Source: CAZGIF01 sp964526045 (GTDB lineage: Bacteria; Patescibacteriota; Gracilibacteria; Absconditabacterales; Absconditicoccaceae). From it: a stretch of 64,000 nucleotides of DNA. The translations under genes and the position numbers were made by a program. The notes below the pieces were generated by a model that was not told the origin of the DNA, did not search any database, and saw nothing but the letters and a program-made list of their open reading frames with translations. The number at the start of each line of letters is the position of its first letter. Within the stretch, counting starts at the first letter, position 1. Below, piece by piece: positions 22,780-32,810 of this stretch. The stretch spans positions 1 to 64,000 of the forward strand of contig CAZGIF010000004.1 of NCBI GenBank assembly GCA_964526045.1. The letters run 5' to 3'.

Positions 22780-23997
22780 TTATAGGGACTCCAATTCATC
22801 TTCTGGCAAAATCCACCATTTTTGTTCGACAGGATGTCGAGCGTAGATAAATGTTTGATCTGAAGTATTGAGAGGATACTCGAATCACACATCAGTTATA
22901 TATCAAGCTTGTGTTCCCAATGCCAATAATGAACAAGAAATATCTCATCAAACTGTTGTTTGCTTGGTTTGACATTCTATTTGTCTTTTCTCAATCTCAT
23001 TTGCAATCAATCATTGAGTTTGCATACAATTGTAGTCTTGAAAACAAAATGTACTTTGTGATGTATCTACAGCATCTGCTGTTGTTTGTATAATATCCAA
23101 ACTATATGACATAATTGCTTTTTTTAGAAATATATCTTGTTCTTTTTGGGTTTGTGTACCAGACTTTTGTGCTGCCAAAAATTTATCAAACCAAAGCTGT
23201 GCGCTTTTTAGATAATATCCTCATTGTCATAACACAATCGCTGGCATCTGACTTGCAACAGGAGCTGGATCGTGATCAAAAGCAGCGACTCTATACATGT
23301 CTGCTGCTTTTTGTGCATTTTGAATATAGTGAAAGTACGTAAATGCTAGGTGATATGGAAGATCTCAATTTGTACATGGATCAACAACTGTACGATTTTT
23401 ATAGATTTTGACTGCTTCACGAGCAAACGTTTCATCATCTAAGCCAAGTATTGTCGCAATTTTTTTATCATCACAGATATATTTTATTCACTTTTCTCAA
23501 AGTTGTATCGTTTGTACCCGAGAAGATGTTTTTATTGCTTCATCAACGGTCGAAAGTCTTTGAATAGGTCATAATACTTGAGCAAATACGTAAGGAGCAG
23601 TCCATAATGGAGAAATATTTGTTATAGTGTCCAATACTTCAACAAAAAACAAAACATGCTCTCTAGACAATGTTTTTCAAACATATTGAATATGTTGCAT
23701 CCATTGCAGATCAATAACAAATTCTTGGTGTGGAAACAATGGACAGGGCATAGAATTATTTGTTAAGCAAGAGGACTGAAAATCTCAAACAAAATCACTT
23801 GCAAAGATATACAATGGTTGATTTGTTTCAGTTCATAATGTTTGCACAAAACTATGTGGAAAATACTTTTCCGCATCAATTCATTGTATAGAAACAGTTG
23901 TAGGATCAAAAAGCAGTATTTTGATGATACTAATAACAAAACCAGCACAGATAAGAAGACATCCTATAAAAGAAATCTTTATATAATCCTTGGTCAT
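22780..23997 (-). CDS. Membrane-anchored TPR-like protein
   Basis: 405 residues. N-terminal membrane anchor at about residues 7-29 (ISFIGCLLICAGFVISII). The middle holds TPR-like helices: YHLAFTYFHYIQNAQKAADM near residues 220-240, followed by AAFDHDPAPVASQM and QGGYYLKSAQLWFDKFL, where UGA-coded glycines sit in the turns. Several Cys residues are in the extracytoplasmic part. No family is recognised beyond the TPR resemblance. TPR-bearing anchored proteins often act in pilus or envelope assembly, but nothing else here supports that. Confidence 0.6.
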
Positions 23998-24021
23998 ACA
24001 GTTTGGTTCAAATAAAAAATT

Positions 24022-25086
24022 CTAGACTGAACATCCAAGAGATGCAAAGTAGTTTTTTATAACTTCGTGGAGTTTTTTGTAGCTTGTGATACTTGCAATT
24101 TCTATTTTGCATTCTTTGCTTCACGTCAACGTCTTGAGATAACTAAATACGTGTTTTCTAAACTCAACTGGACAATAAAGCTCTTCACACTCCTGGTCAG
24201 TCATATTTTTTTCTCTCAAGATAAGCTCGTGAGAAGTAGGCATAGGAAACAAATAAGTTTCTGGATTATCTGCGCCATGCATCACATGATCTTGGACATA
24301 AAGCTCGTATCATGCAAACATTTCCAAGTGTTTTTTGATAACATCATAACGGTCTTGCGGTGTAGGTTCATGCGGGACAAAAATCCACGGATTTCAAATT
24401 GCAGCTTGCGCAACCATAACTCAATCTAGATTTCAGAGTTTATCAAGACAATCTTCATAACTTGTAAGTCCTCAATTTCACAAAAAAAGACATTCCTGAC
24501 GAATTGTACGTTTGAGTTCATACATCTCTTCTCGTCTAACAAATCCAGAATGAGATTGTTTGAACGTTCTCCCATGCACACTTATAATATCACAAAATTC
24601 ACTTGCATCAACAATAAATTGCATTTGTTCTTGAATATCCTCTTCAAAAAGTCAAATTCTCGTTTTTATGGTAAATTTTTTGGAGCTAATATCTCTCAAT
24701 CTTTTGATTATGTCTAGGGTTTTTTGTTTATCCTTCATCATTAACGCTCATGCTTCGCATTTCATAATTCTTGGAGATGGACATCAAATATTGAGCTCAA
24801 CTCCCAAAAAGTCAGGATATTTTTTGTCAATATCTTGTGCAGTTTGACACAAACTTTCTGCTTGTCATCAGTAGATTTGGGCGTAAGGTGTCGCTTGATC
24901 TGTACAATAAATCAAGTGTTTAACTAACCTTTGAGGTTGCCTGATATATCAATCTGCGCTCATAAATTCAGTTCGAAGTCATAGGGTATGATCAGGATTT
25001 TTGTTGTACGTATCAAAAACCCACTGCGTAATATAACGATACACACAATCGGTGAATCAATCCATTGGAGCTAATCACAAAATCAT
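24022..25086 (-). CDS. dus: tRNA-dihydrouridine synthase
   Basis: FMN-dependent reduction of uridines in the tRNA D-loop. The 354-residue product has MILGLAPMDGFTDCVYR at the N-terminus, ELNIGCPSPRIMKCEAGALM near residues 97-116 with the catalytic Cys, KTRIGLFEE, ISVHGRTFKQSHSG near 168-181, LGNGGLTSYED near 202 and VMVAQAAIGNPWIF near 222-235. All of these are Dus family motifs. The exact subtype (DusA/B/C) is not assigned. The upstream intergenic region (25087-25212) is shared with the divergent PriA-like gene. Confidence 0.9.
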
Positions 25087-25212
25087 CGAAAAAAATAAGA
25101 CATAAAAACAAAAAATAAACCTGGAAAAGTATCTCTACATATTATAATAAAATCTATTGTATTGGGCGCCAAATGCAATAAATTTATGGTATTATTTTAT
25201 ATACAATATTTT

Positions 25213-25983
25213 ATGTATATTTATAGTTTTGAAAGACATGCATGACATGATAAAGTATTCTTTGTTGATATACCATCTTCTGAGTATACTTGAAAATCTC
25301 TATCTGCAGGAGACTTGATATCGATTGATGAACAACTTTGTCTTGTGCTTTGAGATATTGTTTCTTTTGTAGAACAGTATGTGTATGCATGGGAATCGCC
25401 CAAAAATATAGAACTTATTCTTGGTTCTTGCCTTGCTCAGCAAACAATTGAATGTCTTCATCGAATGACATATTATCGATATACTCAATACAAAAAAATT
25501 ATACCAATGTTTCTTACGCAGTCATTTACAACGTATTTTCGTCTTTTCAAAAAACGCAAAACATCAAAACTTTTTCATGTACCACTGTTATGGCATGCGT
25601 GAGTATTTTGAAAGGATAATACACAAAACACACAAAAAGATACCACAAAAAATATCTGACAGCATTTGATAGTTTTTCCTAATGCTTGGTCATTACATAC
25701 ATCTTTGTTGGGTATAGAAGATGTGTCTTTATACAAACAGCTTCCTAGTACAGACAGGCAAAAAATTGCATCCTGCAATAGCGTACGTACATGAAGGTTT
25801 ACAACGTATGCTTGTACATTTGGTAATATGTTTGTTGATCGAGTAGATTTGCAAAGTATAACCTGTGTCGATAGTCATATGCGGTATTATGCATCGCAAC
25901 AAGATCCTAGGTACAAAGTTGTGACTGTTTTAGAAGAATTTGCTCGTATTCATAAAGCAACATTACACTGTACTTCTTTATAA
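25213..25983 (+). CDS. Truncated, degenerate PriA-like protein
   Basis: 256 residues. The N-terminus MYIYSFERH and LSAGDLISID with a following WESPKNIELI resemble the PriA 3'-DNA-binding domain region. The C-terminal part, CVDSHMRYYASQQDPRYK then LEEFARIHKATL, aligns by eye with the PriA stretch DEEHxxSYKQxxxPRYxARD. However the DEEH Walker B has become DSHM, the Walker A position reads VFPNAWSLHTS, and the second helicase lobe is absent. It is either a genuine non-helicase derivative or a remnant. A TACAAT box 5 bases before the ATG suggests it is still transcribed. Confidence 0.45.
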
Positions 25984-26112
25984 ACCCATACAATCCAACA
26001 AAAGTGTAGTTTTGAGAAAATGTAAAGTCATCACTTGAAAAGCAAAAGCAAATACGTATACATATTTTATGACCTATACAAAAAAGGTCGATTTTTTATA
26101 AAAAAAAGAAAC

Positions 26113-26463
26113 ATGACAGAAGCATTAGATCAAAGAGAAGAAGATCAAAAACTAGAAAAAAACAACCTATTTGTAGGAAATCTAGATGGACGTATTAGAC
26201 GACGACATCTCAAAGAGTTTTTTAGTCAGTTTGGTGAAGTAGTATTTACAAAAGTAGCATTTAACAAAGAAACTCGTAGAAGTAGATGATTTGGTTTTGT
26301 TATCTTCAAAGAAGATCAAGACGCACAAAGAGCATATCAACAAGCAAATGGTGCAGTAGTAGTCGCTACAGACAAAGATGGTAATGAAATATCTTTCGAA
26401 GAAAGACAAATTCGTTGTGAGTTTGCTGTAGAAAGAGAAGACTGAGAACCTATGTGAGAATAG
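26113..26463 (+). CDS. RRM-domain RNA-binding protein
   Basis: 116 residues with a single RNA recognition motif. RNP2 is NLFVGNLDG near residues 18-26 and RNP1 is RGFGFVIF near residues 59-66, where the first Gly is a UGA codon. An acidic start (DQREEDQKLEK) and an acidic end (EREDGEPMGE) flank the domain. Similar short bacterial RRM proteins are cold- or stress-related RNA binders in cyanobacteria. An in-frame start at 26035 would add a basic, poorly conserved leader, so ATG 26113 is preferred. Followed by a strong hairpin terminator. Confidence 0.85.
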
Positions 26464-26506
26464 GTATGTACAAAAAGTACTCATCAAACATGAACTAAAA
26501 AAAACT

Positions 26507-26536
26507 AAAAAACATGAGACTATTCTCATGTTTTTT
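26507..26536. terminator. Hairpin terminator after the RRM gene
   Basis: The inverted repeat AAAACATGAGA/TCTCATGTTTT with a CTAT-containing loop is flanked by A- and T-runs. It can serve both the RRM gene and the convergent ABC ATPase gene. Confidence 0.8.
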
Positions 26537-26562
26537 TTAAATTGTATAATTTAATATACTAT

Positions 26563-27389
26563 TTAGCCCATATTTGCAACTTTCATAAGTGTCTGCACAT
26601 TTTTGTGATCTATACTTCAACCAGCAGCTTTCTCTTCAACATATTCCTCAAAAGTTGTAGTTTCAGGTGGTGTCTTATCATCTTGAAAAGAAATTACTCA
26701 GATAGCAACATTATTCATTTGCATTATATTAAAAAGAAAGAATGGATTGTGAGTCACTACAAAAAGTTGTTTTCCAAGTTTTGTAATTTTGACAATATAT
26801 TCTAAAAGTAACGTGCGATTAGCATCATCTAAATGATTGTCCACCTCGTCCAAAATTAAAACATCAGGTGTTTTTTCAGGTTCTGTCATATATTTATTCA
26901 TAACTCACATTATATATTGTCATGAAGAAACCTTTGATAAGTCTTCATGTCTCAAATCTTTATAATCTTTGTCTGATGTGTGAGTTGCTTGTATGAGTAC
27001 GCTATTTTTTTTATCAAAGGCATCTTTACCTGCCAATGGTTTTATTTGTGGTTGTTTGCTATTTATAAGGTTTATTGATAAATCTTGTATAAAGTTTCAC
27101 TTACTATCATAAAAATCCAATAATTTTGAATTAGTTTCTCATAATTTAGTTATATCTGTTGGACGAAATGCTAAAAAGCTTTTTCTTTTCTCGTACATTC
27201 ACTCGGCCAAAACTGATTTTCAGCTACCATTATTTCATAAAACAGCAGTAATTTGATTACTCACGTGTAGCTCTAATCAAGCTTGTAAAGAACCTACATC
27301 TACAAACTCTTTTTTTCTTCAAAAAAAATCTTCAGATTGTTTTGGATTTAGCCTATTTTTGATATAAACTGTGGCTCATTATTAGACAT
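26563..27389 (-). CDS. Small ABC-type ATPase, N-terminal frame break
   Basis: About 270 residues with all ABC ATPase motifs: Walker A VLGNNGSGKSVLAEG, a signature-like LSKVSSGQYIMGVMN, Walker B TPDVLILDEVDNHLDD and the switch His in LFVVTHNPF. No membrane or coiled-coil domain is present, so it resembles soluble RecF/SMC-like or OLD-like modules. The main frame has no ATG near its start. The ATG at 27389 reads MSNNEPQFISK in another frame and would join the ATPase frame at NRLNPKQ if the A5 tract near 27356-27360 had one more A. Either an indel (real or sequencing) or slippage explains this. Function unknown. Confidence 0.65.
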
Positions 27390-27475
27390 TACCTTTACAA
27401 AAAAAAAGTAAATACATTATTACTATTATTTAATTATAAATAATAAAATGTCAATACATTTATTATTTCTAGATT

Positions 27476-28828
27476 TTAATCTACAGGCAAAAAACTATCT
27501 GGAATAATATGCTCATCATACCATCTAAAGTATTCTTGCTCCAACGCATCAAAATATATAGTATCTTTATTTTTCATAGATTCTTGCACAAACATATCTA
27601 GAATAACTGGTAGAGGAGTATCCTTATTCTGATAAAGTGTAAGGCATTTGTACATCGCAAGCGATACTTCCTCCGGTGTTCATACGCACTCGAGAGGCTT
27701 TATTGCTTTGATTCACAAAAGTTCTTTAAATAAATCAGCAAGTCACTCATTTGCAAACAAATCTTCTCAAAAAATATCGAGCATCTGTTGGTGTGTGATG
27801 TATGGTCTCAACATAGCAAAAACGAACGCACATTTTGGACATGCACAACATCGTCTCTTAGTCGTGGATTTTGTCAGAAGAAAATTTTTGTTACAACTAC
27901 TTGCTTTTGTAAAATAGTGTGGATATTGAGCAAATTGTTTGGCAATTGCGATTTCGTACCATCATCTCAATAAACTAAAGTATGAAACCCCCGACACAAC
28001 ATATGTACTTGTATATGCTTTAAATCATTGTTCAAACTCCAACGATTTTGAGTACTGGTGATTTACCTCAAATCATTTTCGAGTTGTATTCCCATAATTT
28101 GCACTTTTCTCATTCGACAAAACTATCCGTTTATAATCATACAGATACGCAACAACCAAACTTGCAAAAGCAATCAGTCATGTAATAGAAACGTGTCAGT
28201 TATAGTATCACGCATCATTCATTTCAAATAATACCGGATCTATAGTTCTTTTGACAACAAGCCAGTTGGTATCAGAATTTTGGCAAATGACATCTGCAAC
28301 ACTTTTGTGCAAAATGTATGCTTTACCAAACGTAAATATATCAAAATCAATATGCTTTTTTTTGCAAATTTCTACTGAAACACAGCTATCTTTTCATCAA
28401 CCAATAGGGACTAATGCACGTGATCTTGGTTTATGGCGTACAGGCGTATGTGTCAGAGAACTTTGAGATTGAAAAACACACAAATCTTTTGGGTCCAATT
28501 TGTTAACAAAAAAGAATTCTGACAAGCTGTGACGGTAAAAATTTGTTCGGTGGTCTGATTGTTCTTGTGAGAGATATCAGGTATGAACGACAATCGTTTT
28601 GGTGGGAAATGCTTTATAGTAGCTTGCACCAAATGCCAAGGCTGTATGAAAAAGAAGTGAAACGACATCCTGTTTCTCAACATAAGACTGAACCTCGAAA
28701 TCTGGATGAGAAAAATCAATAACTTCTTCAAAATGTTTTTTGTTGTCAAAGTCATATTGAAAACGGGCAGTACACGTTTGTGTATCCCAAGTATATCATC
28801 TAATATTAAATGTGGTGAATTGCTGCAT
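27476..28828 (-). CDS. murL: UDP-MurNAc-L-Ala-L-Glu epimerase (MurL-like)
   Basis: 450 residues. The N-terminus is MQQFTTFNIRGYTWDTQTC, followed by LLFHTALAFGASYYKAFPTK near residues 56-75, SEFFFVNKLDP near 101, LVPIGGGKDSCVSVE near 141-155 (nucleotide-binding loop), then SNEKSANYGNT and FEVNHQYSKSLEFE near 247-270, and a Cys cluster RCCACPKCAFVF. This set is the signature of the MurL family, which epimerises the terminal L-Glu to D-Glu after MurD2 has added L-Glu. It is divergent from murD with a 45-base gap, which strongly supports the assignment. Confidence 0.82.
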
Positions 28829-28860
28829 AGACCAGATGTTGAAATTATGAAATACTTATG

Positions 28861-28866
28861 TATAGT
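28861..28866 (+). promoter_or_regulatory. -10 box for leaderless murD
   Basis: TATAGT ends 7 bases before the ATG at 28874 and would place transcription start at the start codon. The upstream in-frame ATG at 28847 lies before this box, so it was not chosen. Confidence 0.5.
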
Positions 28867-28873
28867 TTTTTGT

Positions 28874-30193
28874 ATGTTCAAAGACAAGCACAATATAGCA
28901 ATCCTATGATATGGCAAAGAGTGACAGGCAACTTTGCGTTTTTTGCTCAAACACAAAATAGCTCCCGATCGCATTACTATACTTGATGGCTGAAATATTT
29001 CGCAAGAGAATAGTGATTTTTTGTCAAAAAAACGTATTGCTATCATATCAGGATCCTGATATTTGGATCAGATCGATACGTACGATATCATTATCAAAAG
29101 TCCTGGAATTTCTCCTTATACACACAATCTTTCTCACTTAGCACATAAAATCACCTCTCAAACTCAAATCTTTTTTGATCTCTATACGTGACCCGTTATT
29201 GCAGTTACCGCTACCAAATGAAAATCCACGATTTGTTCTTTGCTACACGCTGCACTTCAAAACCAATGATATAAAACCCTGTTGGTTGGAAATATTGGAC
29301 AACCTGTGTTAGACATTTTAGATCCACATGACACTACTACAGTGTATGATTATATTGTGTATGAAATTTCTAGTTATATGCTGGATGGTCTTCGCAAACA
29401 CAACTTGATAAGCGTACTTGGTAATATGTATCAAGATCATATTGATCGACATGGAAGTGTAGAAGCATACCACAATGCCAAAAAAAATATTCTGACCAAT
29501 AGTACGTATTGTCTTGTTCATCAGAGTATAAAGCAAGATATTGTACGTCAATTTCCAGATATACAATGTATCTGATACTGAACATGATCTGACTTTTGAT
29601 TTGATAATAGTAACTTTTTGAGTCATTGATTAGCAAAAACACCTACCAAAGATGTACGTTTGCTATGAGATCATAACAAAGAAAATATATCTTGTTTATT
29701 TGCACTTGCATCAATCATTCCACTCGATGATCAAGTACTTACAACAACTATCCAAAAATTTGTCTGATTAGATCATAGATTGCAATATATCTGAACATAT
29801 CAAGATATTCTTTTTTATGATGATGCAATTTCTACCACACCTCAAAGTACAATACAAGCAATCAATGCACTACCTCAAACACAAACAATTTTTTTGTGAT
29901 GAACAGACAGAGGATATGATTTTACATCATTGGTTGAGTGTATACGTACATCAGCTATCAAAAACATAGTTTTGTTTCCTGAGACATGAAAGCGTCTGAT
30001 ACATTTTTTTGAAAAAAGTCATAGGATATTATCTACATCATCTATGCAAGAGGCAATTGCCTTTGCGTATCGCACCACAACAGCATGATGAGTTTGTTTA
30101 TTGTCGTGTGCATCTCCGAGTTATAGTTTGCGAAAAAACTTTGAAGAAAAATGAAATCAGTTTGCTCATTATGCAAGAGAATTTAAACCATAA
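28874..30193 (+). CDS. murD: MurD-type UDP-MurNAc-L-Ala glutamate ligase
   Basis: ATP-dependent amino-acid ligase of peptidoglycan synthesis. 439 residues. NIAILGYGKEGQATLRF at the N-terminus, VIAVTATKGKSTICSLLHAAL near residues 107-127 (P-loop), LLVGNIGQPVLDI, YEISSYMLDGL near 159-169, then DHRLQYIGTYQDILFYDDAIS near 288-308 and a C-terminal FLGGTDRGYDF. Because a MurL-type gene lies divergent 45 bases away, this is best read as a MurD2-like ligase adding L-Glu rather than the classical D-Glu enzyme; substrate specificity cannot be read directly. Confidence 0.88.
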
Positions 30194-30237
30194 TACTCCA
30201 ATATATTCTTGTATTTTTTATACGTTTATTTGTTATT

Positions 30238-31101
30238 ATGAAGTTATTATCTCGTATTATTTTGATTATTTTTTTATTTTGTTTCGTGCTTACTACACAT
30301 ACGACACAACCCGTATATGCGCAAGATACCCTTCTTCCAAACTCAACGGTTCAAACCAAAGTACGTCGTTCAATCGATGAAAAAACATATGAATTGTCAC
30401 AAAGATTTGTAGAGAATGATGATAAATGACAATGATTCTTACAACGTATTTCTGACAAACTCAATGAAATACATCCTGATGTCAGAGAGCAAAACAAACG
30501 AATTGTCGAGTATTATATAACATCACTTCAAAGACGTTTAGATGAGATTGTTGAACTAGAACGTCAAGCCCTCGCGGTTGAAGCTCATGGATTTGCTACT
30601 AAGCTAGATATGCAAAGTATACAAACAACACGATTAGATCGACTAAATACAGAAAGACTTGCATACAATAGGCCACAAGTAGTACTAGATGAAACTCTTA
30701 ACTTCACTGCACAAGAACGAGCAACGACCCTTGCAACAAGAAACGAATGAGTAGCAAGTCCAAATGTGTACAAAGTACATCTTAGAAACCCTTGAGATTG
30801 ATTTTATAATTTTGATGCAATTTGACGTTGGTTTGCATCTTATGGTGTCACACCAGACAAACGCTCTTGAGTTTTGTATTCAGAGTGAGTATGATATGAA
30901 TATATGCGCTGCCCAGAAACATGAGATTGTACCCAAACTGTTATCAACGAAATCAAACAAACGCGAGACTTTTTTATGGCAGAAAAACCATACAATGGTG
31001 TGCACTATAGAGCAATGATGCAAAGATGATACAAAAAAATATGAGTATGAGTAGCATATGATGGTAAAAGATATCGACTCGTTATTCATTATACAACCTA
31101 A
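30238..31101 (+). CDS. Secreted CAP-domain protein
   Basis: 287 residues. A signal peptide covers residues 1-29 (MKLLSRIILIIFLFCFVLTT, then VYA before QD). A charged helical linker leads to a CAP (SCP/PR1) domain from about residue 135: RLNTERLAYNRPQVVLDE, FTAQERATTLATRNEG, and near the C-terminus HYRAMMQRGYKKIGVGVAY. A Cys pair in RCPETGDC could form a disulfide. Role in the envelope is likely but unproven. It follows murD by 44 bases. A second, broken CAP gene is at 50155-50891. Confidence 0.78.
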
Positions 31102-31143
31102 AGATAAACAACATATTCAAAATATTTTATAAAAAAAATCATT

Positions 31144-31611
31144 ATGTGAAACAAAAAAACAACATGTATGGAATATGCACTCTATTACCTCCATCGTGTA
31201 CCAAAAACAGAAAGCGAACTTGAACGCAAACTGTTGCAAAAATGATATAGCGAAGGAGATATTCATCATACAATGAGAGAATTAAAAAAAACTGGTCTGG
31301 TAGATGATGTTCGTTTTGCAGAGTTATATTTCAGTTCTGAAGCAGGAAGAAAGTGACAACCTGTCTTTCGTGTTGTCTGAAAACTATTGCAAAAATGAGT
31401 AGAAAAAAATATCATACAAGCTGCCAAACAAAAATTGGAAGATGAGATTGAAGATTGAATTCACACCAAAATTTGTAGAGAAATAGAAAAATACAAAGAA
31501 AAGTGAATAACATGATTTGATATTTCTATCAAACTGACACAAAAAGGATACACAATACCACAAATCAAACGTGCAATCCACAAAAGAGATGCGCATGCTG
31601 ATCACGACTAA
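31144..31611 (+). CDS. recX: RecX-like regulatory protein
   Basis: 155 residues, the usual size for RecX, which modulates RecA filaments. CMEYALYYLHRVPKTESELE near residues 8-27 and LLQKGYSEGDIHHTMRELKKTGLVDDVRFAELY near 30-62 are the first three-helix repeat. A second repeat with VFRVVGKLLQKGVEKNIIQ and a weaker third repeat (ISIKLTQKGYTIPQIKRAI) follow. Glycines in the repeats are UGA. It lies in the run between the CAP gene and DUF4956. Confidence 0.85.
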
Positions 31612-31650
31612 CACTTTGTCAGATTTTATTTTTTCATTATTGAGTAATAC

Positions 31651-32253
31651 ATGGAATTTTTAAAAAACTTGAGTATAGACACAATGTTGTTTCAACAATT
31701 TGGTATCTTATTTGCTATCAATCTTGTTGCGATAGCATTGTTTAGTTACGGATTATATTATCGTAAACACAAAGACGTCAATGGATGTATTAGTTACACA
31801 TTGTTTAATATCTTTTTGTTTGTGATTATATTTTTCTTATCAGAATTAGAGACAACGTTTAGTGTCGGATTTGCTATTTTCGGATTGTTATGATTAGTAA
31901 GGCTAAGAAGTGATACGTTTTCAAAAATTGATATTTCATATTTTTTGTGATCATTAGCGCTTGCTATTATTGGTTGATTGGCGGGAGACAAATACGTTGT
32001 TGTTGCTGCGGCTGATGCCTTGATCATATGTTGTACATGGATAATAGATAGTAATTTATTTTTTGCAGATTGATTTCAAACTACAACGCTTACATTGGAT
32101 CATATCCCCAAAACAATACTTTCAAACAAACAAAAAACTTGCGCTTTGCTTTCGCAAGAAACCAACACTTCGGTAGTTGATTATACTGTTTTGGATATAA
32201 ATAATGTCAAAGATAGTGTCCACATGATTATTAAATATAGCAAATCACTATAA
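31651..32253 (+). CDS. DUF4956-family membrane protein
   Basis: 200 residues with four membrane helices (about residues 17-37, 48-68, 70-83 and 99-130). The stretch FAIFGLLGLVRLRSDTFSKID near residues 74-94 is the DUF4956 hallmark. A soluble C-terminal third follows. DUF4956 proteins are often next to polyphosphate-polymerase (VTC-like) or CotH genes, but neither is seen here. Function unknown. Confidence 0.75.
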
Positions 32254-32278
32254 TTTTTACAGTTTTGTCTTTTGACCA

Positions 32279-32779
32279 ATGAAAAAACTTATCTGACTTG
32301 TCTTGATAGTATCATTACTTGCAAATGTATGTGTTTTTTTGTATGCGTATGAACGCATTGATCAACAAGAGACACGTATTCAAAATTTACAACAAGAAGT
32401 TGATTCTCTCTTGTCTACACAAAACATAACTAGATATGAAATACCAAATACCAACCTTCAACAAGATATGTGATTGCCAACAGAACTGCAACAAACAATA
32501 GAATCTCTTTTTGCAGAAAAAGATACAAGTATCACACAAAGAGTATCGTGAAGTACTAGTATAAATGGCAAAGAAATTTCGTATGCTTTTGATATAAAAA
32601 ATGGAGATGTTACAGGTTTTTTGTCATCTAATGACAAAACACACCTTAATCAAGTAGAAAATGACCTCAGAGAGTTTAGAGCAAATATTATTGTTACTAC
32701 AGATACGAGTATAGAATTTGAAGCCCAAGGTGATATAGCTACACAAGTCTTGCTGTATTTTTGAATTGATATAAGATAA
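32279..32779 (+). CDS. Small anchored extracytoplasmic protein
   Basis: 166 residues. A signal anchor at residues 3-22 (KLIGLVLIVSLLANVCVFLY) is followed by a short coiled-coil stretch (ERIDQQETRIQNLQQEVDSL) and a beta-rich domain. No family recognised. Located 25 bases after DUF4956 and 31 bases before the amidase-SpoIID gene, it may belong to the same envelope operon. Confidence 0.65.
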
Positions 32780-32810
32780 AGGTTTTTTTTATTATACTCA
32801 ATAAGGACAT

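Noticed and set aside
28453..29046. A 197-codon minus-strand open frame
   Set aside because: It is antisense and out of frame relative to murL and murD, whose conserved motifs explain both strands here; its translation lacks any motif.
30009..30380. A 123-codon plus-strand open frame over the murD end
   Set aside because: It overlaps the C-terminus of murD and the start of the CAP gene in a third frame; both real genes have clear motifs and clean boundaries.
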